Below are positions 1 to 5,462 of a stretch of DNA of 5,462 bases, piece by piece. The DNA is taken from NCBI GenBank assembly GCA_029779375.1, contig JAKPAR010000035.1, positions 1 through 5,462 on the forward strand, given 5' to 3'. This DNA comes from Bacillota bacterium (GTDB lineage Bacteria; Bacillota; Clostridia; Tissierellales; Sporanaerobacteraceae). How positions within the stretch are numbered: the stretch's first letter is position 1; each line of letters opens with the position of its first letter. The translations under genes were made by a program, and so were the position numbers. The notes beneath the pieces were generated by a model. The model did no database searches. It was given only the letters and a program-made list of their open reading frames with translations, and was not told the origin of the DNA.

Positions 1-108
1 CAAAGTATATGATTCAACTTTTGCAAGCAAAAATGGCGAATTTAAAATATTGAACTTTGACATAGGGATCATGGCTAAACTAGAAGGATACAAATACAAA
101 GTATATGA
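1..108 (+). repeat. In-frame 12-base direct repeat (caaagtatatga), copies at 1-12 and 97-108
   Basis: The two copies are identical over 12 bases and lie 96 bases apart, exactly 32 codons, in the same reading frame of the upstream partial gene. Both encode K-V-Y-D. The sequence between them is not obviously duplicated, so this is either the remnant of an old 32-residue repeat unit or chance in an AT-rich coding region. Confidence 0.4.
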
Positions 109-145
109 CGAGAATGGGAAAGTATTCCTTGAAGGAAATCTTTGA
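2..145 (+). CDS. C-terminal 47 residues of an unidentified protein (5' partial)
   Basis: Frame 2 is open from the left edge and ends at TGA 143-145, giving 47 residues; the start lies outside the window. I do not recognise the family. The tail is rich in Lys, Tyr, Asp and Gly, with no cysteine, membrane segment or sorting signal. The tetrapeptide K-V-Y-D occurs twice, 32 residues apart, and is encoded by the identical 12-mer caaagtatatga at 1-12 and 97-108. This hints at two copies of a short beta-strand repeat, as in an extracellular beta-sandwich or Ig-like tail, but the fragment is too short to prove it. Codon use matches the downstream gene. It lies 50 bases upstream of the giant surface-protein gene on the same strand, so co-transcription is possible, though a hairpin sits between them. 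That the frame is real is fairly likely; its function is unknown. Confidence 0.6.
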   Translation, partial: KVYDSTFASKNGEFKILNFDIGIMAKLEGYKYKVYDENGKVFLEGNL

Positions 146-146
146 T

Positions 147-169
147 ACAGCGGGGACGGTTCTCGCTGT
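147..169. repeat. GC-rich palindromic element with GGGGACGGTTCT core (REP-like)
   Basis: ACAGCG at 147-152 is the perfect reverse complement of CGCTGT at 164-169. Pairing can extend inward through 153-156 with 160-163 (two GU and two Watson-Crick pairs), giving a stem of about 10 bp closed by the loop C-G-G at 157-159. The element is much richer in G and C than its AT-rich surroundings and starts one base after the upstream stop codon. From memory, the core GGGGACGGTTCT flanked by variable complementary arms recurs in many Firmicutes and other bacterial genomes as a dispersed palindrome. A link to RAYT or IS200-type transposases is my inference. The 3' arm is followed by cgcaaaacat, with no run of T, so it is a poor intrinsic terminator, although it could stabilise the 3' end of the upstream mRNA. 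Confidence 0.55.
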
Positions 170-181
170 CGCAAAACATAG

Positions 182-188
182 AAGGGGG
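182..188 (+). promoter_or_regulatory. Ribosome binding site (AAGGGGG) for the giant surface-protein gene
   Basis: AAGGGGG can pair along its whole length with the anti-Shine-Dalgarno CCUCCUU, using one GU pair, and lies 7 bases before the TTG at 196. This site decides the start. The frame is open back to a TGA at 130-132, but the only other upstream candidates are TTG at 142 and CTG at 166. Neither has a comparable site, and both would place the hairpin sequence inside the coding region. Confidence 0.8.
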
Positions 189-195
189 AATTCAT

Positions 196-264
196 TTGAA
201 AAAAAGAATTGTATCTGTTCTTCTTGTATTTGTCATGATATTCTCTAGCATTGCCTCCTTTGCA
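196..264 (+). other. Sec signal peptide, residues 1-23
   Basis: The N-terminus has a basic n-region (K2, K3, R4), a hydrophobic core of about 15 residues (I5-I19) and a small-residue end S21-F22-A23 followed by A24-E25. Signal peptidase I cleavage is predicted after A23, with Ser at -3 and Ala at -1. There is no Cys near the cleavage site, so it is not a lipoprotein. The mature protein is predicted to be exported through Sec. Confidence 0.88.
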
Positions 265-3200
265 GCAGAAGGAGACATCATTCATACTGGGCTAAAGAAA
301 ATATATAGAAAAGACAATACAAGAGATCAAGAAGAACTTTTAAATGATATATTGAATGGAGTTAAAATAGAAAATTTCTATAGAGAAACTAAAGATGGAA
401 AATATATAAATGTAAAAGCGGAAGAAGAAGCACAAATAAAGGCATTGCAGGAATTGGTTCAAGAAAAAGGTCTTAGAACTCCAGAAGAAATTCAAAAATA
501 TCTAAGTGAACATTCAAGTGAACTACAGGATAGATTGAAAAATGCTACTCTAGGACTTGAAAAAGACTTAAGTAATATCCCCAATGGAGGCAATATAGAA
601 GAATACCGTGATGCATCTCAGGCACCTATGCTTAATTCTAAAAACTATTCCATTCCAGAACCAGGAGTCAAGGAAAAAAGCACAAAGATATCTACTCTAA
701 ACCTTCCAGACAATGCCACAGGTTGGAGAATCAAAGTTTTGAATAATCCTATTGAGCCTATGGTCAAAGATACAATATTAGAAGGTGGAAATAGCTATAT
801 AAAGGGGCGAGACATAGAAATAGAAATTGGGAAATATCTAGTCCTCTATGCAGTAGACAATGGAAATAGAATTAAAGCTTATGCAAATATAAAAATAACT
901 GAAGAAATGATTAAAAAGCCTAAAGAAGAAGCCATAAAGCTTGAAATGGGGATTATAGAAAAAGGAAAAAAATATGCTGGAACCGTAATAATAAGTGAAT
1001 TGGACAAGTTGCCAGAAGGAGCTTCTAAATGGCAAATAATTGTTAGAAACACTTCTATAGACAAGATATATAGTGGCGAAAAGTTAAATGAAGCTTTGGA
1101 CTATACAAATGATGAAATATCTATTGCCGATGAATATGAACTTGAAAATATGAACGACAAGTTTAAAAAATACCTGATACTGCTAGCAACTGATAATGAC
1201 GGAAAAATACTTGGGTATAGAGAATTTGAAATCGGGAAAAACGATATATCTATTGCACCAAAATTGCTAAAAGAAACTACTCACTATATAGGACCTATGC
1301 AAGGTCAAAAGGAGGGCACTACTAGATTTACCAATCTAAACTTTGGCATTGGCCCTACAGATAGTATGAGTGAAGCTACAAAATGGCAGGTAAAAGTATA
1401 TAGTGAAAAACCTCCTATTCCTATATTGAATAGCAAAATAAACGAAACTTTTGACTATGATTTTGATGGAGAAAATGCAGATATAGATATAAGCCCAAGG
1501 GAATATTTAATTTTACTTGCTACAGATAATGATGGAAAAATAAAGGGATATAGAATATTTAAAATAAATGAAGATCAAATAAAAGGTAAAACTGCTCCAG
1601 AATTGTTGGATGGCAAAAATTATTCTATACCTGAAAAAGGTTCAAAAACTGGAACAACCAAAATAACAATGTTGAAATTTAATGGAATAGCTGAAGCTAC
1701 CAAGTGGATGTACAAAGTTGGAGCGCAATTGTCTCCACCTGTATTAGACAAAGTTGTAGAAGAAAGTTTAGACTACACTTTAGGACAAGATATAAAGATT
1801 GATATAGAAGAAAAACTACTACTTCTAGCTACTGATGATGAAGGAAAAGTAAAAGGATATAAAATATTCAATATGGACAAAAACATGATAAAAGATCCAC
1901 CACCAATACTACTTAAAGAAGGTTTTCATTATTCTAACCCTGTAAAAGGCAATACTGTTGGCACCACAAAATTTGAAATATTGGCCTTTACTGATTCATT
2001 GAAAGATGCAAACCAATGGAGATATAAGATAAGCAATGAACCTTTTGATGTACCAGAATTGGATAGTATCATCGACAAGGCTATAGAATTTAAGGTTTTG
2101 GACAGTATAGGAACAAACTTAAAAGGAAATGAGCATCTGCTACTTTTAGCAACCGACAATTTGGGAAAGACCAAAGGATATGCTGTATTCCAATTAAATG
2201 AAAACCAAGTCAAAATGCCTAATGCACCAGAGCTAAAAAAGGATTTAAACTATTCTCAAATAGAACCCGGCACGGCAAGTGGTACTACAAGAGTAGTTGG
2301 ACTTAATTTTATAGGTTTGCCAGAAAGTACAAATCAGTGGAGATACAAAGTACAAGACAAAGAATTCCCAACTCCAGAACTAAACAGCACCTTAAATGGT
2401 GCCATTGTATACAATCCTGGCTCAAATATAAGAATTTCAGAAGGAGAATATTTGGCAATACTCGCAACAGATGGAAATGGGAAAATAAAAGCTTTTGCTA
2501 CATTTAAAGTAACAAAAGAACAGATAAAATCTCCAAATGCTAAATTTTTAGCACCCACAACTAATTATTCTGAACCTGAGCCAGGAAATGTGGAAAATAG
2601 TACAAAATTCAGTTTCTTAAGCTTTTCTGGAATTGATAAAGCAACCAATTGGATGTATAAAATAGATGACAGGAGTTTTGGAAGCATTGGACTTGACAAC
2701 ATCGTAGAAGGTTCAAAATCCTTTGATGGAGCAAATAAAAATTTAAGTCCTGTAAAAGAAGAACAGTATTTACTTCTCTTAGCTACTGATGTAGATGGAA
2801 AAGTTAAAGCTTATAGAGAGTTTAGATTGTCAGACAACAATATAAGAGGCAAAAATGCTCCAAAACTTCAAAACACTAACTACAAAGTTCAGGCTGGATC
2901 TCAACCAGGAACCTCTAAATTGACAGATTTGGGCTTCTGGGGAATTGAAGGAGCTACTAGATGGAAGGTAAAAGTTATTACGGATGAAAACACCAAAACT
3001 CAAATAGAAAATAGTATTTACAACAATTCCATTGTTGAAGGCTCATACTTTTACAATGAAAACCAAGATATTCAAGTATTGCTAGGACAATATATACTTA
3101 TATTGGCTACAGACAACAGTGGAAAGACAAAAGCCTATGATTTCGTTAAAATAGAAAAAAACATGGTACGAGAATATGCCCCTAAAATTGAAAATGTTGA

Positions 3201-5462
3201 ATTAAAAGAAGGTAGTGCCATTGACACTGTACAAATAACAGGGTCTATTCCAGATGGTACCAATGCTCAAATAATAGTGCAGAATGCTGCCTTTACCACC
3301 CCTGCACTAGACCAAGTATTGACAGGTGGAAAAAATTATACATTAGGTACAGATATTGAAGTAGTATTTGGGCAAAATATTGGCCTATATGCAATAGATA
3401 GTAAAAACAAAATAAAAGGATTTAGATTTTATGAACTCACTGGTGAAAATGGAGACAAAATTAAAAAAGCCACTGCTACAATGAAATCTTCTAAATCCGA
3501 CAATATAATTCCTGAAGGTAGTATTGTCATTGGTGGAGAAAAAATAGAAATTACCTTGACTAATGCAAAATGGTCTCAAGATATAAGAACAAATGAATTA
3601 AAAAGAATCGCACTGTACAATGGCTTTAAACCCAACAATCAGTCTTCAGAATGGACAAAAGTTGTCAATGCAATGATAGCTGATGGAAGTGGAGCTATAT
3701 CTAGAGATTCAGATGAAAAATTAACTATACTTCTTCCTGAAGTGTCTAAATATGATATAAGAGAAAAACAAGAAATTTCATTGACTATACCTGCCAATTG
3801 TATAGAAAAAGCTATAAACTCTGTAAAGGTAGATGAAAAACTAACTATCATGCCTACAGTTAAAGCTACTATTTCAGGAGATGTAGTATCTTCAATAGTG
3901 AGAGAAAAAGATATAGTGGCAGGTGGCAAAACCATAGTCATAGAAATTCAAGATGGAAGCTTAGAAAGCACTATTGATAGAGATAAGTTGATTGGTGGAT
4001 TTAAGGTGGTAGATACAGATAATAATTGGAACAAAATAGCTAGTAAAATTGATACTTCACATATTGTGAGAAATTCAAGCAAAAAAGTAACTATCACTTT
4101 ACCAAAAATTTCAGATTTCACTATGGGAACAAATAAAGAAACTATTAAACTTGAAATACCAAAGGAACTTATAGAAGGTGCTACTTCAGATGTAATTGCT
4201 ACACCTGCATTTTCAATATATCCTGATATAATACAGATAGACGGAAAAGCAGTTGAACATAATGATAGCATATATATGATAGCTCCTGACCAGAGAGAAA
4301 TAAAAAAGGATACAAATACTTGGACTTTGGAAATAACCAATGCTACATTGAAGAACGAAATAACTAACAATGACATAGCTATAATAGGCCTTCCTAGCGG
4401 GCTTAAAGGAGAAGTAAAAAGAATAGATGACAAACATATATCCATCACAGTTTCTGGAGTAGCCAATACTTCTCTAAAAGAAAAGCAAACAGTAAAGATA
4501 AGAATTAAAGGCAGTGCTGTAGTAGAGCTAAACTCTCTTGATTCTAAAGATATTGATGTATTTATAGAACCAGGAATTGCCAAATCATTGGATAAAGTTG
4601 AATATGAACTAAAGTTTAAAGAAAATGAATTGTTGCTCTATCTAACTGGTGTAGATGAAGAAATGGAGTACAGCAAAAATTCCACCAATGGTACGAATGG
4701 TACTTGGACAAAGATAGTTCTAGCCAAAAATACAAATGAAATCAATATAGGCAAAGCAGAGCCTATGAAAATATATATAAGAGAAGCTGCACAGCCAAAG
4801 GTATTTAGAGAAGTTTCAACTCTTTTCTATGGTGAAATGCCTAAAGATGTATATGTAGAAAAAATTGAATATGTAAAAGAAAATGATAAACTTTATGGAA
4901 AAGTAAGTCTCAAAGGTATCAACAGCACTATGGAATATAGCAAAGACAGTGGCAAGACTTGGAGTGGCATTGATGATGTTGACAATTTAGAAATATTATT
5001 GGATGAAACTTCAGATCTTCGAATTAGGAAAAAAGCCATTGTTGGAAAAAACGGAAGTCTTCCTTCTCTACCAACCAATAGGTTAAATGGACTGTTTTTA
5101 GGCAATACCTTTATGAATGCAGGAGAAGGAAAACTTATTTATACAAATACTTCTATGGAATATAGTCTAAATGGAAAAGATGGAACTTTTACTGCTACCA
5201 AGAACAATGAAACCCCTGTGAATTTTGTCAAGGGCAACAATGTTTGGATAAGGGAAAGAAACAATTCTACAAATAGTATTGAATTGGGAACAGTAGGTCA
5301 AGAAGAAAAACCAGATATAGAAAATATAACTTTTGATATAGGTGAAGGGAAAATAAATAATGCTACAGCACAGGATTTAGAATATAGAATAGGAGATGGA
5401 AATTGGCAAAAAATAAATGCCAACAATGTAGCTAACAATGTAGAATTTAAAGCTGGAAATTT
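196..5462 (+). CDS. Giant secreted multi-repeat surface protein (3' partial, at least 1755 residues)
   Basis: One frame runs without a stop from the TTG at 196 off the right edge. TTG is chosen because it follows AAGGGGG by 7 bases and opens a standard signal peptide; the first ATG, codon 14, would destroy that peptide. Order of parts: signal peptide 1-23; charged, probably helical segment 24-142; nine tandem repeats 143-1081; three beta-rich modules about 1103-1463; at least four shorter M-E-Y-S modules from 1464. The only cysteine seen is C1202, usual for exported Gram-positive proteins. No catalytic motif is visible. The arrangement resembles S-layer-associated or adhesin-like proteins of Bacillota, so a structural or binding role at the cell surface is inferred. 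The anchor (SLH, sorting signal or other) would be in the missing C-terminus. I recognise the architecture but no named gene. The reading frame is certain in practice; the role is not. Confidence 0.93.
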   Translation, partial: MKKRIVSVLLVFVMIFSSIASFAAEGDIIHTGLKKIYRKDNTRDQEELLNDILNGVKIENFYRETKDGKYINVKAEEEAQIKALQELVQEKGLRTPEEIQKYLSEHSSELQDRLKNATLGLEKDLSNIPNGGNIEEYRDASQAPMLNSKNYSIPEPGVKEKSTKISTLNLPDNATGWRIKVLNNPIEPMVKDTILEGGNSYIKGRDIEIEIGKYLVLYAVDNGNRIKAYANIKITEEMIKKPKEEAIKLEMGIIEKGKKYAGTVIISELDKLPEGASKWQIIVRNTSIDKIYSGEKLNEALDYTNDEISIADEYELENMNDKFKKYLILLATDNDGKILGYREFEIGKNDISIAPKLLKETTHYIGPMQGQKEGTTRFTNLNFGIGPTDSMSEATKWQVKVYSEKPPIPILNSKINETFDYDFDGENADIDISPREYLILLATDNDGKIKGYRIFKINEDQIKGKTAPELLDGKNYSIPEKGSKTGTTKITMLKFNGIAEATKWMYKVGAQLSPPVLDKVVEESLDYTLGQDIKIDIEEKLLLLATDDEGKVKGYKIFNMDKNMIKDPPPILLKEGFHYSNPVKGNTVGTTKFEILAFTDSLKDANQWRYKISNEPFDVPELDSIIDKAIEFKVLDSIGTNLKGNEHLLLLATDNLGKTKGYAVFQLNENQVKMPNAPELKKDLNYSQIEPGTASGTTRVVGLNFIGLPESTNQWRYKVQDKEFPTPELNSTLNGAIVYNPGSNIRISEGEYLAILATDGNGKIKAFATFKVTKEQIKSPNAKFLAPTTNYSEPEPGNVENSTKFSFLSFSGIDKATNWMYKIDDRSFGSIGLDNIVEGSKSFDGANKNLSPVKEEQYLLLLATDVDGKVKAYREFRLSDNNIRGKNAPKLQNTNYKVQAGSQPGTSKLTDLGFWGIEGATRWKVKVITDENTKTQIENSIYNNSIVEGSYFYNENQDIQVLLGQYILILATDNSGKTKAYDFVKIEKNMVREYAPKIENVELKEGSAIDTVQITGSIPDGTNAQIIVQNAAFTTPALDQVLTGGKNYTLGTDIEVVFGQNIGLYAIDSKNKIKGFRFYELTGENGDKIKKATATMKSSKSDNIIPEGSIVIGGEKIEITLTNAKWSQDIRTNELKRIALYNGFKPNNQSSEWTKVVNAMIADGSGAISRDSDEKLTILLPEVSKYDIREKQEISLTIPANCIEKAINSVKVDEKLTIMPTVKATISGDVVSSIVREKDIVAGGKTIVIEIQDGSLESTIDRDKLIGGFKVVDTDNNWNKIASKIDTSHIVRNSSKKVTITLPKISDFTMGTNKETIKLEIPKELIEGATSDVIATPAFSIYPDIIQIDGKAVEHNDSIYMIAPDQREIKKDTNTWTLEITNATLKNEITNNDIAIIGLPSGLKGEVKRIDDKHISITVSGVANTSLKEKQTVKIRIKGSAVVELNSLDSKDIDVFIEPGIAKSLDKVEYELKFKENELLLYLTGVDEEMEYSKNSTNGTNGTWTKIVLAKNTNEINIGKAEPMKIYIREAAQPKVFREVSTLFYGEMPKDVYVEKIEYVKENDKLYGKVSLKGINSTMEYSKDSGKTWSGIDDVDNLEILLDETSDLRIRKKAIVGKNGSLPSLPTNRLNGLFLGNTFMNAGEGKLIYTNTSMEYSLNGKDGTFTATKNNETPVNFVKGNNVWIRERNNSTNSIELGTVGQEEKPDIENITFDIGEGKINNATAQDLEYRIGDGNWQKINANNVANNVEFKAGN
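265..621 (+). other. N-terminal non-repetitive charged, probably helical segment (residues 24-142)
   Basis: This segment of the giant protein shows no similarity to the repeats that follow. It is rich in Glu, Lys, Gln and Leu. Residues about 76-124 have hydrophobic residues spaced as in amphipathic helices (around A83-L84, L87-V88, L92, I99, Y102-L103, L110, L114), so helices or a short coiled coil are likely. A Gly/Asn-rich stretch at 128-134 may be a linker to the first repeat. No family was recognised. As the most N-terminal exposed part it could be a functional head or a spacer; this is inference. Confidence 0.5.
622..3438 (+). repeat. Nine tandem protein repeats (R1-R9) of about 87-113 residues, residues 143-1081
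   Basis: Unit boundaries were set at an A-P-x-L-like start: residues 143, 246, 354, 467, 569, 677, 782, 888 and 995 (bases 622, 931, 1255, 1594, 1900, 2224, 2539, 2857 and 3178). Shared order within a unit: A-P-x-L; N-Y-S-x-P-E; G-T-T-K/R; G-x-x-E-A-T-x-W then alternating hydrophobic residues (x-K-V); P-x-L; Y-x-x-G-x-D-I; L-L-x-L-A-T-D-x-x-G-K-x-K-G-Y-x-x-F; I-K. The Trp is at 177, 279, 397, 504, 608, 715, 819 and 923; the Asp of the ATD motif is at 221, 333, 444, 547, 654, 759, 865, 973 and 1068. R3-R8 are the most alike. R1, R2 and R9 are divergent: R9 has Ala (A1024) where the Trp should be, and R1 has A-V-D. Alternating strands suggest a beta-sandwich, and the pattern recalls W..KVG...Y..G.DI units I have seen in Bacillota S-layer-type proteins. 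The family assignment is tentative. Confidence 0.88.
3502..4584 (+). repeat. Three beta-rich modules of about 115-125 residues (residues about 1103-1463)
   Basis: The modules start near residues 1103, 1229 and 1348. Each begins with a strand such as G-G-E-K-I-E-I-T-L-T-N (1113-1123), G-G-K-T-I-V-I-E-I (1243-1251) or W-T-L-E-I-T-N-A-T-L (1376-1385). Each later has a paired signature: K-L-T-I-L-L-P (1175-1181) then I-S-L-T-I-P (1194-1199); K-V-T-I-T-L-P (1297-1303) then I-K-L-E-I-P (1317-1322); and H-I-S-I-T-V (1414-1419) then V-K-I-R-I-K (1433-1438). The first two are clearly related; the third is divergent and lacks both prolines. The V-T-I-T-L-P pattern recalls modules found in large Bacillota surface proteins with SLH domains. 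That is from memory, not a search. A structural or spacer role is inferred. Confidence 0.65.
4585..5462 (+). repeat. At least four M-E-Y-S modules of about 75-90 residues (residues 1464 onward, last one cut)
   Basis: The motif M-E-Y-S stands at residues 1490, 1579 and 1654, and a weaker L-E-Y-R at 1728, so spacings are 89, 75 and 74. In the first, second and fourth the motif is followed by a Trp (T-W-T-K, T-W-S-G, N-W-Q-K). In the first three a strand with an I-R pair comes later: I-Y-I-R-E (1526-1530), L-R-I-R-K (1608-1612) and V-W-I-R-E (1683-1687). The fourth copy is cut by the window edge before that strand. Modules three and four also share G-E-G-K upstream of the motif. I recall similar M-E-Y-S...V-x-V-R units in S-layer-type proteins of Bacillota, often shortly before SLH domains. 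More copies probably follow outside the window. Confidence 0.7.

Noticed and set aside
57..86. TTGACA at 57-62 as a -35 box, with TAGAAG at 81-86 as a -10 box
   Set aside because: The -35 is perfect, but the -10 matches TATAAT at only four of six positions, the spacing is 18, and the pair lies within the coding part of the upstream gene. Such matches are common by chance here, so no promoter is called.
2..145. The upstream fragment as a further copy of the giant protein's repeats
   Set aside because: Y-K-V-Y-D-E-N-G-K loosely resembles the repeats' Y-K-V and D..G-K elements, but their order and spacing do not match any of the nine units, and the fragment lacks the Trp and the A-T-D motif.
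147..180. The 147-169 hairpin as a Rho-independent terminator
   Set aside because: The stem is good, but it is followed by cgcaaaacat rather than a T tract, on the plus strand. In the minus direction the stem is preceded by the upstream gene's end and no convergent gene ends there.
235..237. ATG at codon 14 as the start of the giant gene
   Set aside because: It would remove the basic n-region and most of the hydrophobic core of the signal peptide and has no Shine-Dalgarno site in front; TTG at 196 has both.
838..2558. Other minus-strand open frames of 61-94 codons
   Set aside because: All lie inside the giant gene, are rich in Phe, Ser and Ile from reverse reading, and show no recognisable domain. 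Several recur at equivalent places of the tandem repeats, as shadows of repeated DNA would.
3948..4583. Minus-strand open frame of 211 codons
   Set aside because: It lies wholly antisense to the third and second V-T-I-T-L-P modules of the giant gene. Its translation is a low-complexity mix of Ser, Ile, Leu, Val and Phe, as expected from reading AT-rich, Lys/Glu-rich coding DNA backwards. The plus frame has a signal peptide, a ribosome site and repeats, so this is a shadow.

Overview
The window is AT-rich, with ATA and AGA codons used heavily. It reads as DNA from a low-GC Gram-positive bacterium, most likely Clostridia or Tissierellia. This rests on codon use, a TTG start behind a strong Shine-Dalgarno site, a Sec signal peptide and the modular secreted protein it encodes. 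No species can be named from the sequence alone.

Layout: positions 2-145 hold the last 47 codons of a plus-strand gene whose start lies outside the window. A 50-base gap (146-195) follows. It contains a GC-rich hairpin with the core GGGGACGGTTCT, which looks like a dispersed REP-like element, and then the ribosome binding site of the next gene. From the TTG at 196 one reading frame stays open to the end of the window (1755 complete codons plus 2 bases, no stop). This single gene takes up more than 96 percent of the window and continues beyond it.

The giant protein is built in blocks: a signal peptide (residues 1-23); a charged, probably helical, non-repetitive segment (24-142); nine tandem repeats of roughly 87-113 residues (143-1081) with a conserved Trp and a Leu-rich ATD..GK..(G/A)Y signature; three beta-rich modules of about 115-125 residues (about 1103-1463); and at least four shorter modules with an M-E-Y-S-like motif followed by an I-R strand (1464 onward). 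It has one cysteine in 1755 residues. This is the architecture of a Gram-positive surface, S-layer-associated or adhesin-like protein. Any wall anchor, such as SLH domains or a sorting signal, would lie past the end of the window and cannot be seen.

No RNA gene, CRISPR array, complete insertion sequence or convincing minus-strand gene was found. The open frames on the minus strand lie antisense to the giant gene and look like shadows. No enzymatic or defence system is visible. The points of interest are the repeat architecture and the intergenic hairpin.
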